Positions 25,062 through 34,348 of a stretch of DNA of 64,000 bases are shown in pieces (the first letter of the stretch is position 1; the number at the start of each line of letters is the position of its first letter). The stretch lies in assembly GCF_014207605.1 (NCBI RefSeq), contig NZ_JACHHI010000002.1:139005-203004 (forward strand). Reading direction: 5' to 3'. A program made the position numbers and the translations under genes. The DNA comes from Negativicoccus succinicivorans. GTDB taxonomy: Bacteria; Bacillota; Negativicutes; Veillonellales; Negativicoccaceae. The notes beneath the pieces are model-generated. The model was not told where the DNA came from. It made no database searches and saw nothing but the letters and a program-made list of their open reading frames with translations.

Positions 25062-27254
25062 ATGAAGCATCTGAAAGTGGGTTACAGTCCGCTCGCAGAA
25101 CAATACTTTGACTTGGCGGTCGGCCGGGAAAAAGTATGTCTCGACAATACGGACTTCACCGATGTTGCGGTAGCTGTTATCACAGATCAGGAAATGGACT
25201 ACCTCGACAACGTGAAAGCAACGGGATTCAACATTCCGGTCATTGCCGTATTGACCGAAGGCAAAGCGCTCGACTTGAAATACATGGGCCAAATTGACCA
25301 TGTTATCGACGCGGCGAACACGGACACCAAACGCGGTTACTACAGCCGCCAGGTTGAACAGGCTGCAGCGGCGTATGAAGAAGACGTATTACCGCCGTTC
25401 TTCCGTTCGTTGGCTGACTATGTGGCAGCCGGCAAATCGCAGTTTGACTGCCCGGGCCATCAGGGTGGTATGTTCTACCGTAAAATGCCCGCAGGCCGTG
25501 CTTTCTTTGATTTCTTTGGCGAAAACGTATTCCGCGCCGACCTTTGCAACGCTGACGTTAAGTTGGGCGATCTCTTGATTCATGAAGGTCCGGCTTTGGA
25601 TGCGCAGCAGCACGCAGCGCAAGTCTACAACGCGGACAAAACGTACTTCGTTTTGAATGGTACGTCGTCCTCCAATAAAGTCGTATTGAACGCTTTGCTC
25701 GCCCCCGGCGACTTGGTTCTCTATGACCGCAACAACCACAAATCGATCAACCACGGCGCTTTGGTTCAGGCCGGTGCGACTCCGGTATACCTGGAAACCG
25801 CGCGTAACCCGTTCGGTTTCATCGGCGGTATCCTGGAAGGCTGCTTCGATGAGAAGAAACTCCGCGAACTCGCGGCCGAAATGGATCCGAAAAAAGCGAA
25901 AGAAAAACGCCCGTTCCGTCTCGCGGTTATCCAGCTCGGTACCTATGACGGCACGATCTACAACGCGAAACAGGTCATTGAAAAGATCGGTCACCTCTGC
26001 GACTACATTCTCTTTGACTCCGCTTGGGTAGGTTATGAACAGTTCATTCCGATGATGCGTGACTGCAGTCCGATGCTCTTGGAACTCGGTCCGGATGATC
26101 CGGGTATCTTCGTAACCCAATCTGTCCACAAACAACAGGCCGGCTTCTCGCAGACCTCGCAGATCCACAAAAAAGACAGCCATATCAAAGGCCAGGATCG
26201 TTACTGCCCGCATAAACGCTTGAACAACGCGTTCATGATGCACGCGTCGACCTCGCCGTTCTACCCGATGTTCGCGTCCTTGGACGTCAACGCGAAAATG
26301 GCTGACGGCGAAGCAGGCAAACGCCTCTGGGTTGAAGCCGTTAAACTCGGTATCGAAACCCGTAAAGCGATTTTGCGCAGCTGCAAAATGATCAAACCGT
26401 TCGTTCCGCCGACAGTCAACGGCAAACCGTGGGAAGACGGCGACACCGAAGACATGGCGAACAACCTGGACTACTTCCGTTTCGTTCCGGGTGAACGTTG
26501 GCACTCCTTCGACGGTTACGGCGAAGGCCAGTACTTCGTCGATCCGATGAAACTGCAGTTGACCACGCCGGGTATCCACGCGGAAGACGGCACCTATGAA
26601 GACTTCGGTATTCATGCCAACATTCTCGCGAATTACCTCCGTGAAAACAACATCATTCCGGAAAAATGCGACTTGAACTCGATTCTGTTCCTCTTGACGC
26701 CGGCGGAAACGCAGACCAAGATGCAGAACCTCGTAGCGCAAATCGCTCGCTTCGAACGCTTGATCGAAGAAGATGCGCCGATGCAGGACGTATTGCCGAC
26801 CATCTACTACAACAATATCGACAAATACAAAGGTTACACGATTCGTCGTCTCTGCCAGGAAATGCAGGACTTCTACAAAGAACGCAACGTGAAAGAACTG
26901 CAGAAACGTTTGTTCCTGAAAGACTACTTCCCGGAATATGTCAATACGCCGTATAAAGCGAACCTCGAATTCGTTCGCAACCATGGTGAATTGGTACCGG
27001 TTGACGAAATCGAAGGCCGCATCGCTCTCGAAGGTGCGTTGCCGTACCCGCCGGGAGTTCTGACGGTAGTTCCGGGTGAACGTTGGAGCGCTACCGCGCA
27101 GAAATACTTCCTCGCGCTGAACGAAGGCATCAACCAGTTGCCGGGCTTCGCGCCGGAAATCCAGGGCGTATACCTGGAAACGGAAGACGGTAAGAAACGT
27201 GCTTACGGTTATGTATTGAAGAAAGAATACGAAGAAGAATTCGCGAAAGCGTAA
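25062..27254 (+). CDS. Orn/Lys/Arg decarboxylase, fold type I (copy 2)
   Basis: A 730-residue paralogue of the 17822 gene with the same architecture. The PLP lysine is in TQSVHKQQAGFSQ (K357), and FDCPGHQGGMFYRKMPAGR near 130 matches copy 1. The C-terminal Lys/Ala tail of copy 1 is missing. Codon use is strongly biased, with frequent GGT, CGT and AAC, suggesting high expression. GGGAGGTC precedes the ATG. A long structured leader precedes it and an antiporter follows, so this module is probably inducible by acid or substrate. Substrate (ornithine most likely) is inferred. Confidence 0.9.
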   Translation: MKHLKVGYSPLAEQYFDLAVGREKVCLDNTDFTDVAVAVITDQEMDYLDNVKATGFNIPVIAVLTEGKALDLKYMGQIDHVIDAANTDTKRGYYSRQVEQAAAAYEEDVLPPFFRSLADYVAAGKSQFDCPGHQGGMFYRKMPAGRAFFDFFGENVFRADLCNADVKLGDLLIHEGPALDAQQHAAQVYNADKTYFVLNGTSSSNKVVLNALLAPGDLVLYDRNNHKSINHGALVQAGATPVYLETARNPFGFIGGILEGCFDEKKLRELAAEMDPKKAKEKRPFRLAVIQLGTYDGTIYNAKQVIEKIGHLCDYILFDSAWVGYEQFIPMMRDCSPMLLELGPDDPGIFVTQSVHKQQAGFSQTSQIHKKDSHIKGQDRYCPHKRLNNAFMMHASTSPFYPMFASLDVNAKMADGEAGKRLWVEAVKLGIETRKAILRSCKMIKPFVPPTVNGKPWEDGDTEDMANNLDYFRFVPGERWHSFDGYGEGQYFVDPMKLQLTTPGIHAEDGTYEDFGIHANILANYLRENNIIPEKCDLNSILFLLTPAETQTKMQNLVAQIARFERLIEEDAPMQDVLPTIYYNNIDKYKGYTIRRLCQEMQDFYKERNVKELQKRLFLKDYFPEYVNTPYKANLEFVRNHGELVPVDEIEGRIALEGALPYPPGVLTVVPGERWSATAQKYFLALNEGINQLPGFAPEIQGVYLETEDGKKRAYGYVLKKEYEEEFAKA

Positions 27255-27271
27255 TTCGATCGTATTTGTAA

Positions 27272-27331
27272 CACCTGCTTTCAGACACGGTGTGCCGGGC
27301 GGACTCGGCACACCGTAATGGAAGGCGGGTA
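27272..27331 (+). promoter_or_regulatory. Long hairpin between decarboxylase 2 and its antiporter
   Basis: A perfect 11-bp stem (27287-27297 with 27306-27316) is extended by a second ~10-bp stem (27272-27281 with 27321-27331) across a small internal loop. No T-run follows. It probably stabilises the upstream mRNA or marks a processing site, uncoupling enzyme from antiporter levels. Confidence 0.7.
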
Positions 27332-27351
27332 TTGAGGAGAGTGCTTTTATA

Positions 27352-28800
27352 ATGGCAGATAGCTCACAAAATAAAATGAGCGTTGTCCAGCTGACAATTT
27401 TGACAGCGGTCAACATGATGGGGTCCGGTATCATTATGTTACCGACCAAGCTTGCGCAAGTAGGCACCATGTCCATTTTGAGCTGGGTCGTGACAGCGGT
27501 CGGTTCGATGTGCTTGGCGTATGCGTTTGCTAAATGCGGTATGTACACCCGCCGTGGCGGCGGTATGGGCGGCTACGCGGAATATACGTTCGGCAAAGCC
27601 GGTTCTTTTATGGCGAACTACACTTACGGTGTATCGCTCTTGATCGCCAACATCGCGATTGCGATTTCGGCCGTCGGTTACGCGCAGGAATTTATGGAAG
27701 TTGAATTGTCCTCCGTAGCGGTCGGCATGTGGACGATCGCAACACTTTGGTTGGCGACAGTCATGAACTTCGGCGGCGCGAAATACACCGGCCGAGTTTC
27801 TTCGGTTACCGTTTGGGGCGTTATTATCCCGGTACTCGGCATTTCCGTTATCGGTTGGTTCTGGTTCAACCCGTCGACCTATACGGAAGCTTGGAACCCG
27901 CACAACTTGCAATTCTTTGATGGTTTAACACAGTCGATCGCGATGACATTGTGGGCCTTCCTCGGCATGGAATCGGCAAGCGCCAACTCCGAAGCCGTTG
28001 AAAACCCGGAAAAGAACGTGCCGATCGCTTGCTTAGGCGGTACGTTGGGCGCAGCTATCATTTACATCTTGTCCACCAACGTTATGGCCGGTATCGTTCC
28101 GAACGCAGAACTCGCGATGTCTTCGGCGCCGTTCGGCTTGGCATTCGCGACGATGTTCACCCCGACAGTAGGTAAAATCGTCATGGGTCTCATGGTAATG
28201 TCTTGTTTCGGTTCGCTCTTGGGTTGGCAGTTCACGATCGCTCAGGTATTCAAAACCTCGTCGGACGAAGGCTACTTCCCGAAACTGTTCAGCAAAGTTA
28301 CTTCCTATGGCGCACCGATCGTCGGCATGATCACGATCACCGTCATTCAGTCGCTCCTGTCGTTAATGACGATCAGCGACGCGCTGTATGAACAGTTTGA
28401 AACGCTGGTTAACTTGGCGGTTGTTACGAACATCATCCCGTACCTGCTCTCGATGGCGGCTCTGGTCGTTATTCAGAAAGCGGCGGGTCATTACAGCGGT
28501 GCGACCACCTTCATCGCGCTCCTTGGTTCGTTGTACAGCTTCTATGCGCTGTATTCTTCGGGCTTCGACTCGATGACTTACGGTTCGCTCGTTACCTTCT
28601 TCGGTTGGACGCTCTACGGTTTCGTTTCGGAACGGTTCGACCTGATGGATTCCATTTACTGGAACCGTGAAGAAGATAAACGCACGGGTCGTGTCGATGA
28701 AGAAGCGCAAAAACTCTACGCGGCGCATCAAGCCAAATTGGATAGTGAAGCGCATGTATCGCATGAATATGATCCGGCGATGAAAAGCGAAACTAAATAA
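27352..28800 (+). CDS. APC-family amino acid/polyamine antiporter, PotE-like (copy 2)
   Basis: A 482-residue, twelve-helix membrane protein, paralogous to the 20166 gene. VQLTILTAVNMMGSGIIMLP in helix 1 is the same substrate motif. Its C-terminal cytoplasmic tail is about 37 residues longer, charged, and ends HEYDPAMKSETK. With decarboxylase 2 it forms an enzyme/exchanger module importing the amino acid and exporting the polyamine. It starts 97 bases after the decarboxylase, beyond the long hairpin, with a GAGGAGAG site. A strong terminator follows. Confidence 0.88.
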   Translation: MADSSQNKMSVVQLTILTAVNMMGSGIIMLPTKLAQVGTMSILSWVVTAVGSMCLAYAFAKCGMYTRRGGGMGGYAEYTFGKAGSFMANYTYGVSLLIANIAIAISAVGYAQEFMEVELSSVAVGMWTIATLWLATVMNFGGAKYTGRVSSVTVWGVIIPVLGISVIGWFWFNPSTYTEAWNPHNLQFFDGLTQSIAMTLWAFLGMESASANSEAVENPEKNVPIACLGGTLGAAIIYILSTNVMAGIVPNAELAMSSAPFGLAFATMFTPTVGKIVMGLMVMSCFGSLLGWQFTIAQVFKTSSDEGYFPKLFSKVTSYGAPIVGMITITVIQSLLSLMTISDALYEQFETLVNLAVVTNIIPYLLSMAALVVIQKAAGHYSGATTFIALLGSLYSFYALYSSGFDSMTYGSLVTFFGWTLYGFVSERFDLMDSIYWNREEDKRTGRVDEEAQKLYAAHQAKLDSEAHVSHEYDPAMKSETK

Positions 28801-28807
28801 TGAATAA

Positions 28808-28840
28808 AGAAAAGAAGTCGCGCGAGCGGCTTCTTTTTTA
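28808..28840 (+). terminator. Terminator of decarboxylase module 2
   Basis: AAAGAAGTCGC / GCGGCTTCTTT with a GCGA loop and further Ts. Confidence 0.9.
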
Positions 28841-28990
28841 TTGTGTAAAACTTTTGTTTTCCCGGCGTCGCAAAATAAAAAATTATCGACAGTATGGATT
28901 CCCGACCGTGTGAAAAGCCGAGCTCGCTCCCGATGTCTTCCGCATTGTTTTAGCTGAGAATTTGTTATAATAAAAACAAAGAGGGAGATC

Positions 28991-29686
28991 ATGCGAGAAG
29001 AACGTCAAAATCGTCTCATCAAAAAACGCAATATCGTTTTGATCGGCTCCATGGGCACGGGGAAAAGCCATGTCGGTCGGATGCTGGCGCGGGAGTTGGG
29101 CTGGCAGTTCATCGACACGGATCGCTTTTTGGAGCGTGAACGCGGCATGTCGCTGGCGGAACTCGGCGCGACACTCGGCGCGGACGCGTTGCGACAGGCG
29201 GAAGCCGAGGTCATTGAGCGCGTGCGCCGCTACCATCATGCGATCATCGCGGTCGGCGGCAACTTCGTGTTGGAAGAGGGCATGTTTGAACGTCTGCGCG
29301 AATATGGCGTAGTTGTTTTGTTGTACGCGAAAACATTTCGCATCATTGAGCGCGTAGCTCGCAAGCAGGGCAAACGCCCGACCATTGATTACGATAATTT
29401 GGCCGGTTGCGTCGCCGACTTGAATCGCGCCTGGTACGGTTGGCACGAACGCGCCGACTGCTCGGTGAATACCACGTATCGGACACCGACGCGCTTGGCG
29501 TATGCGATCCGTCGCTACCTGCATCGGGCGCCGTTTCGTTTCCTGACGCGACGCGGCGAAGAGCGACATAAAACGCGACGAAAGGGGTATAGTTATGGTA
29601 AGAAAAGTAGCCGTTTTGACCAGTGGCGGCGACGCGCCCGGCATGAACGCCGCGCTTCGAGCGGTCGTACGGGCGGCGATTTATAG
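28991..29686 (+). CDS. Shikimate-kinase-like P-loop kinase
   Basis: A 231-residue protein. The P-loop GSMGTGKS is at residues 19-26, FIDTDRFLERERGMSLAEL follows as in shikimate kinase, and a basic C-terminal extension runs past the usual ~175 residues. The family's GGG motif reads VGGN at residues 88-91. It therefore could be a divergent AroK or a related small-molecule kinase. GAGGGAG precedes the ATG. The frame overlaps pfkA by 92 bases, so its C-terminus is encoded inside pfkA. No other aromatic-pathway gene is adjacent. Confidence 0.7.
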   Translation: MREERQNRLIKKRNIVLIGSMGTGKSHVGRMLARELGWQFIDTDRFLERERGMSLAELGATLGADALRQAEAEVIERVRRYHHAIIAVGGNFVLEEGMFERLREYGVVVLLYAKTFRIIERVARKQGKRPTIDYDNLAGCVADLNRAWYGWHERADCSVNTTYRTPTRLAYAIRRYLHRAPFRFLTRRGEERHKTRRKGYSYGKKSSRFDQWRRRARHERRASSGRTGGDL

Positions 29687-30557
29687 AGATTGGAACGTCG
29701 TCGGCATTCGGCGCGGCTATGCGGGGCTGTTGGAAGAGGATTACCTGCCGTTATTTCGTCGTTCCGTCGGCGGCATCATTCACCGCGGCGGCACGATGCT
29801 GCGCACCGCGCGCAGTCCCGAATTTAAAGAACCGATCCGCCAAAAACAGGCGCTTGATTTTTTGGAACGCATCAACGTCGACGGCCTGATCGTGATCGGT
29901 GGCGACGGCTCGTTACAGGGCGCCGCGTCATTATCGGCGCAGGGCTTGCCGACCGTGACCATACCCGCGACCATTGATAACGACATGGCGGGAACGGAAG
30001 ACACCATCGGTTTCGATACCGCCGTCAATACGATCGTGCATGCGGTGAACGCCATTCGCGACACCGCTTTTTCGCATGAACGGATCGCCGTCATTGAGGT
30101 CATGGGACGTTCCCGTGGCCATTTGGCATTGACGGCCGCGGCGGCGTGCGGCGCGGAAGCGGTACTCGTGCCGGAACTTCCCGTCAGCATGGACGCTCTT
30201 GTCGAGCGTTTGCAAACCTGCCGCTACAACGGCAAGCATGACGGCATCGTCATTGTCGCCGAAGGCGCCGCCAAAGGAGCGGATGTGTCGCAAGCGATCA
30301 GTGAACGCACCGCCTTTGAACCGTCCGTCACCGTGCTCGGGTATATCCAGCGCGGCGGCGCGCCGAGCGCGCATGACAGCATCTTGGCCAGCCGTTTGGG
30401 CGCGGCGGCCGTCACCGCCTTGGAAGGAAACGATACCGCCCATCTGATCGCCAGTCGCGCGCAGAATATCGTGGCCGTTCCCTACGCAGAATTATCACAA
30501 ACTAAACGGGAGCTGGATATGGAATTGTACCAGCTTGTCCATGAATTGAGTATGTAA
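29595..30557 (+). CDS. pfkA: ATP-dependent 6-phosphofructokinase
   Basis: A 320-residue PfkA, catalysing the committed step of glycolysis. Motifs are TSGGDAPGMNAALRA near the N-terminus (ATP), the catalytic TIPATIDNDMAGTEDTIGFDTA near 119-138, and VMGRSRGHLALTAA. Length matches the bacterial allosteric form. The start has AAAGGGG upstream and lies within the 3' end of the kinase-like gene. rlmD follows 15 bases later, so the three genes may be one operon. Confidence 0.95.
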   Translation: MVRKVAVLTSGGDAPGMNAALRAVVRAAIYRDWNVVGIRRGYAGLLEEDYLPLFRRSVGGIIHRGGTMLRTARSPEFKEPIRQKQALDFLERINVDGLIVIGGDGSLQGAASLSAQGLPTVTIPATIDNDMAGTEDTIGFDTAVNTIVHAVNAIRDTAFSHERIAVIEVMGRSRGHLALTAAAACGAEAVLVPELPVSMDALVERLQTCRYNGKHDGIVIVAEGAAKGADVSQAISERTAFEPSVTVLGYIQRGGAPSAHDSILASRLGAAAVTALEGNDTAHLIASRAQNIVAVPYAELSQTKRELDMELYQLVHELSM

Positions 30558-30572
30558 AAGAATCGAGAGAAC

Positions 30573-31964
30573 ATGAAAAAAATAAACGCTGTTCCCGTCG
30601 CGCTCGGTCGCGACTACCCGATCACCATTCATGATCTGGGCAGTCACGGCGAGGGCGTCGGTCGTTATGAAGGATTTACCGTATTCGTTGCCGGCGCTTT
30701 GCCCGGCGAAACCGTGCGGGCGACCATCCTCACACTGAAAAAGAAATACGCTGTCGGCGATTTGCGCGAAATCATCACCGCGTCACCCGATCGCGTCACG
30801 CCGCCGAAAGGCTACTATCCCGAAGTCGGGATCTATCCGCTGGTCACATGGGATTATGAAGCGCAGCTGCGTTGGAAACGCGAGCGCGTCGCGCATTTAT
30901 TGACCCATATCGGCGGCATCGATGTCGCCGTCGAACCCGTCATCGGCATGGCGGATCCTTTCCATTATCGGAATAAAATTCAAGTCCCCGTCGGCTTGCG
31001 CGACGGCCGTCCGGCGATCGGTTTTTATGAACGCCAAAGCCACGACATTGTCGATATGACCACTTGCCTCTTGCAAGACCCCGCGACCAATCGTCTGCTC
31101 GCCGCCGTGCGCAAAATCCGCGCGGAACTTTCGACCGAACCCTATGACGAACGCGCCGGCACCGGCGTACTGCGCCATGTCGTCGGCCGCACCGGCGAAG
31201 GCGGCAAAGTAATGGCGATCCTCGTCACCGCCACGCGCGAATTGCCGGACAAGGAACGTTGGATCGAACGCTTGCGCGAAGAAGTGCCCGAACTCGTATC
31301 GCTCTACCAAAATATTCAAAAAGAACGCACCAACGTTATTTTAGGCAAAACCATGAAACACTTGTGGGGCCATGGAGTGCTGGCTGCGACCATCGGCGAT
31401 TTACGTTTCGCCTTGTCGCCGGGCTCCTTCTTTCAAGTGAACCCCGTACAGACGCGCGTGCTCTATGAAACCGCCTTGCAAGCGGCTCGGCTCACCGGGC
31501 AAGAAACCGTTATCGACGCCTACTGCGGCACCGGCACCATCTCGCTCTTTCTCGCGCGCCAAGCGCAGCGCGTCATTGGTGTCGAAAAATTCGCTCCCGC
31601 CGTCAAAGACGCCCGCAACAACGCCCGCTTAAACGGCTTGGACAACGCTTCATTTATCGCCGGCGATACCGCGGAGGTTTTACCCCAGCTCGCCGCGCAG
31701 GGCGTCACACCCGATGTCATCGTCATGGATCCGGCGCGCGCCGGTTGCGATGAAAAAGTGCTCGCGACCGTCGCCGACTGGCAGCCGAGCCGCATCGTTT
31801 ACGTCTCCTGCAACCCTGCCACCTTGGCGCGTGACGCGTCGTACCTCGCCACCCGCGGCTATGCCGTCACCCACGTGCAGCCCGTCGACATGTTCCCGCA
31901 CACCACGCATATCGAGACGGTGGCGTTATTGTCTCGCCGTACTGACGAAGCTCATACCGGTTGA
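30573..31964 (+). CDS. rlmD: 23S rRNA (uracil-C5)-methyltransferase, RlmD/TrmA family
   Basis: A 463-residue SAM-dependent RNA m5U methyltransferase. A TRAM domain spans about 1-70, DAYCGTGTISLFLA binds SAM, and the nucleophile is C413 in [11 protein letters not shown]. The Cys cluster (Fe-S) of many relatives is not present: that stretch reads PEVGIYPLVTWDYEAQL. Its last ~60 bases are the apparent integration site for the island that follows; parts recur at 33.6, 37.66, 42.72 and 45.38 kb. The native C-terminus ends ALLSRRTDEAHTG. Confidence 0.92.
   Translation: MKKINAVPVALGRDYPITIHDLGSHGEGVGRYEGFTVFVAGALPGETVRATILTLKKKYAVGDLREIITASPDRVTPPKGYYPEVGIYPLVTWDYEAQLRWKRERVAHLLTHIGGIDVAVEPVIGMADPFHYRNKIQVPVGLRDGRPAIGFYERQSHDIVDMTTCLLQDPATNRLLAAVRKIRAELSTEPYDERAGTGVLRHVVGRTGEGGKVMAILVTATRELPDKERWIERLREEVPELVSLYQNIQKERTNVILGKTMKHLWGHGVLAATIGDLRFALSPGSFFQVNPVQTRVLYETALQAARLTGQETVIDAYCGTGTISLFLARQAQRVIGVEKFAPAVKDARNNARLNGLDNASFIAGDTAEVLPQLAAQGVTPDVIVMDPARAGCDEKVLATVADWQPSRIVYVSCNPATLARDASYLATRGYAVTHVQPVDMFPHTTHIETVALLSRRTDEAHTG
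31914..31933 (+). repeat. att-like repeat 1, in the rlmD 3' end
   Basis: GAGACGGTGGCGTTATTGTC within the HIETVALLS codons of intact rlmD. This is the reference copy for four downstream scars. Confidence 0.75.
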
Positions 31965-32361
31965 AATAACAAAAGAGGAATGTAGTATCCCAGCTGGAAA
32001 AGTGGTACAATCACAGACCAGAAGTAGGTGTGGGTTTTACTAGGAAGGAGACAGCCGATGGATTTGGAGCGCTCTGATTTGCGATTGGGAAGACCTTTGT
32101 AACAGAGATATATTTTGATAAAAAGAGCAAGGATACATTTCAAGATAAGCTGTTAAAGGTAGTGCAATCGGAACGGAAAGAATGAAAAATAGATTGCTTA
32201 GTATTAACATTTTCAATTTTTTCAATATCTAGTTCTATGCAACCCTTAATACGTTTGATGATATGTGTAAAACTATGAGTTGTAAAAGAAAAAATTACTT
32301 GAAAAACCATGCAAAATGTTGTAATATTAAGTAAAACTTAAAAAAGATAGGAGATGATGGA
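31965..32361. other. Intergenic junction sequence without a gene
   Basis: The transition from GC-rich rlmD to AT-rich island DNA. There is a 14-codon ORF after AAGGAGA (32058) and nothing else I can support. Confidence 0.5.
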
Positions 32362-32877
32362 ATGGGACTGTTTGGTTTATTTGGAGGCAAGAAAACGATT
32401 GAGTTAGATAAAGCAAAAAACGATGAAAACAAAAATCGCATGAGAGAAATTTTTGATAATAAAGTAGATAATGGTTCGGAATATAAAATAGTTTACGCTT
32501 ACTCAGAAGATATAGGCGGAGCAAATTTTGCAGTACTTCGTACTGTTTCCTATAAGTACAGAAGTTTTATACTGGGCTATAAGGAAAATGATTTAAGTTT
32601 AGTCTTTCTTGAAGTGAGCCCTGATTTAAATCAGGTTGGAGAAGCACTTTTGTATAAACCACAAGATGTAAAGAAAACCAATTTTACAAAGATGGTAGGT
32701 GCATATTATCTACAGTATGGAAGTTCATTCAAGAAAGAATTTTTCAACTTTTTTGTTCCTGAGACTATTGATGATATAGTTAACCATGATTGGTATGATG
32801 AAGATACTTTTGTCTACATTGACCAAAGAGAAGTACATGACAGCTGGGTGGATTTTTGGAATAAATTTTGTAAATAA
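32362..32877 (+). CDS. Hypothetical protein, AT-rich island gene
   Basis: A 171-residue acidic soluble protein starting MGLFGLFGGKKTIELDKA, with no signal peptide or clear transmembrane segment. Aromatic-rich segments such as GAYYLQYGSSFKKEFFNFF suggest a compact fold. The Shine-Dalgarno GATAGGAGATG is good. I do not recognise the family. Its low GC content and position inside the island point to horizontal acquisition; a small membrane protein follows after 13 bases, so the two may work together, for example as an immunity or stress pair, but this is speculative. Confidence 0.7.
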   Translation: MGLFGLFGGKKTIELDKAKNDENKNRMREIFDNKVDNGSEYKIVYAYSEDIGGANFAVLRTVSYKYRSFILGYKENDLSLVFLEVSPDLNQVGEALLYKPQDVKKTNFTKMVGAYYLQYGSSFKKEFFNFFVPETIDDIVNHDWYDEDTFVYIDQREVHDSWVDFWNKFCK

Positions 32878-32890
32878 ACGGTAATGTATT

Positions 32891-33112
32891 ATGTATATGT
32901 TACCAAATTATATTTTGGCTTTTATATTTACAGTATTCCTGATATATAGTTTTGTAAATATTAAAATCAAAAAAGCTAAGGTTAGCAACGGCTGTCTTTA
33001 TGGCATAGGGGTTTTTGTTGCAATATTATTACTTGGAATGTCTATTTATGGAATAATATTTAATATTCCATTAGGACAAGTGCAACTAATGATAGAAAAT
33101 AGCTTCAAATAA
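32891..33112 (+). CDS. Small membrane protein, unknown
   Basis: 73 residues with two hydrophobic segments (about 6-25 and 38-58) separated by a short basic loop KIKKAKVSNG. It begins 13 bases after the hypothetical gene, with only a weak ribosome site, so coupling to the upstream gene is likely. AT-rich like its neighbour. Function unknown. Confidence 0.55.
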   Translation: MYMLPNYILAFIFTVFLIYSFVNIKIKKAKVSNGCLYGIGVFVAILLLGMSIYGIIFNIPLGQVQLMIENSFK

Positions 33113-33195
33113 GGAAATATAGATTTGAGAAACAGTAGATCGAAAGGTTTACTGTTTTTTTGTTGCTTAGAATTTGAAAGGGAGGAAAACAGAAA

Positions 33196-33405
33196 ATGAA
33201 AAACATAGACGAAAAAATTTTAATGGCAGAAGAAGAAATTAAGCAGTTACAAAACAAAAGAAAAAAACTCATCAGTCAGCAGAAACAGGAGGAGAGAAAA
33301 AAGAGAGATAGACGGCTTTATGAAAATGGTTTGTTCAATATACACCTTATAAAAAACGCCCCGCCACGTATGGCAAGGGCTTGTTCTTTAACTACATTAC
33401 AATAG
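33196..33405 (+). CDS. DUF3847-like mobilization-element protein, truncated
   Basis: 69 residues; residues 1-45 (MKNIDEKILMAEEEIKQLQN onward) form a charged coiled coil like the DUF3847 proteins that sit next to relaxase genes in Firmicute integrative elements. The sequence then departs into LIKNAPPRMARACSL and stops, so the gene looks truncated. GGGAGG precedes the ATG. No relaxase follows; instead a duplicated rlmD end begins 43 bases later. It is evidence for a decayed mobilizable element. Confidence 0.55.
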   Translation: MKNIDEKILMAEEEIKQLQNKRKKLISQQKQEERKKRDRRLYENGLFNIHLIKNAPPRMARACSLTTLQ

Positions 33406-33921
<516 letters not shown>

Positions 33922-34051
33922 TACTAATATAAACAGTCAATTAAGAGTTAGGTTCTCTTGATTGGCGTTTTTTGCATTGACTTTTACATGATTTATACAT
34001 GTGATATTATCAAAAATGTTGTTTATAAGGTTATTGATAAGGAGTTACCAC

Positions 34052-34215
34052 ATGAGTGATGTAATAAGCTGTTAGATGAAGCTATTAAAGAAACCGAAAA
34101 CTTGTACGAAGGAGAAGTCTTTATTTTTAAGGATTTGTTTAAAGGATATGTATGGAACAGGATACCGAGAAAGGACTGTACTAATATCTTAGTAGATGTT
34201 TTTGAGATATTTTAA
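34052..34215 (+). pseudogene. DUF1413-like fragment, frameshifted
   Basis: ATG at 34052 after AAGGAG, then a frame change near 34064. The downstream frame encodes KLLDEAIKETENLYEGEVFI and then FKDLFKGYVWNRIPRKD, resembling the DUF1413 proteins common in Firmicute mobile elements. The rest of 33922-34348 holds no other gene. Confidence 0.45.
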
Positions 34216-34254
34216 ATAATATAAAAAACACTTGAATAAATGCTCATATAACTA

Positions 34255-34283
34255 TTGACACAAGAGAAAAACAATAACATAAT
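34255..34283 (+). promoter_or_regulatory. Promoter of the cadmium-type operon
   Basis: TTGACA, 17-bp spacer, CATAAT, ending 16 bp before a palindromic operator. Confidence 0.65.
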
Positions 34284-34298
34284 AAATATACAACGTAT

Positions 34299-34318
34299 GA
34301 ATACTTGTCCAAGTATTC
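34299..34318. promoter_or_regulatory. Probable operator of the ArsR/CadC-type repressor
   Basis: A perfect 9-bp inverted repeat, GAATACTTG-TC-CAAGTATTC, between promoter and regulator gene. Its position just downstream of the -10 fits metal-releasable repression. Confidence 0.75.
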
Positions 34319-34348
34319 AGATGAAATGATTTAAAAAGAGGTGATAAT

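Noticed and set aside
25389..27548. 719-codon open frame on the minus strand
   Set aside because: It lies antisense to decarboxylase 2, whose biased codons open the opposite frame; no ribosome site and no family features.
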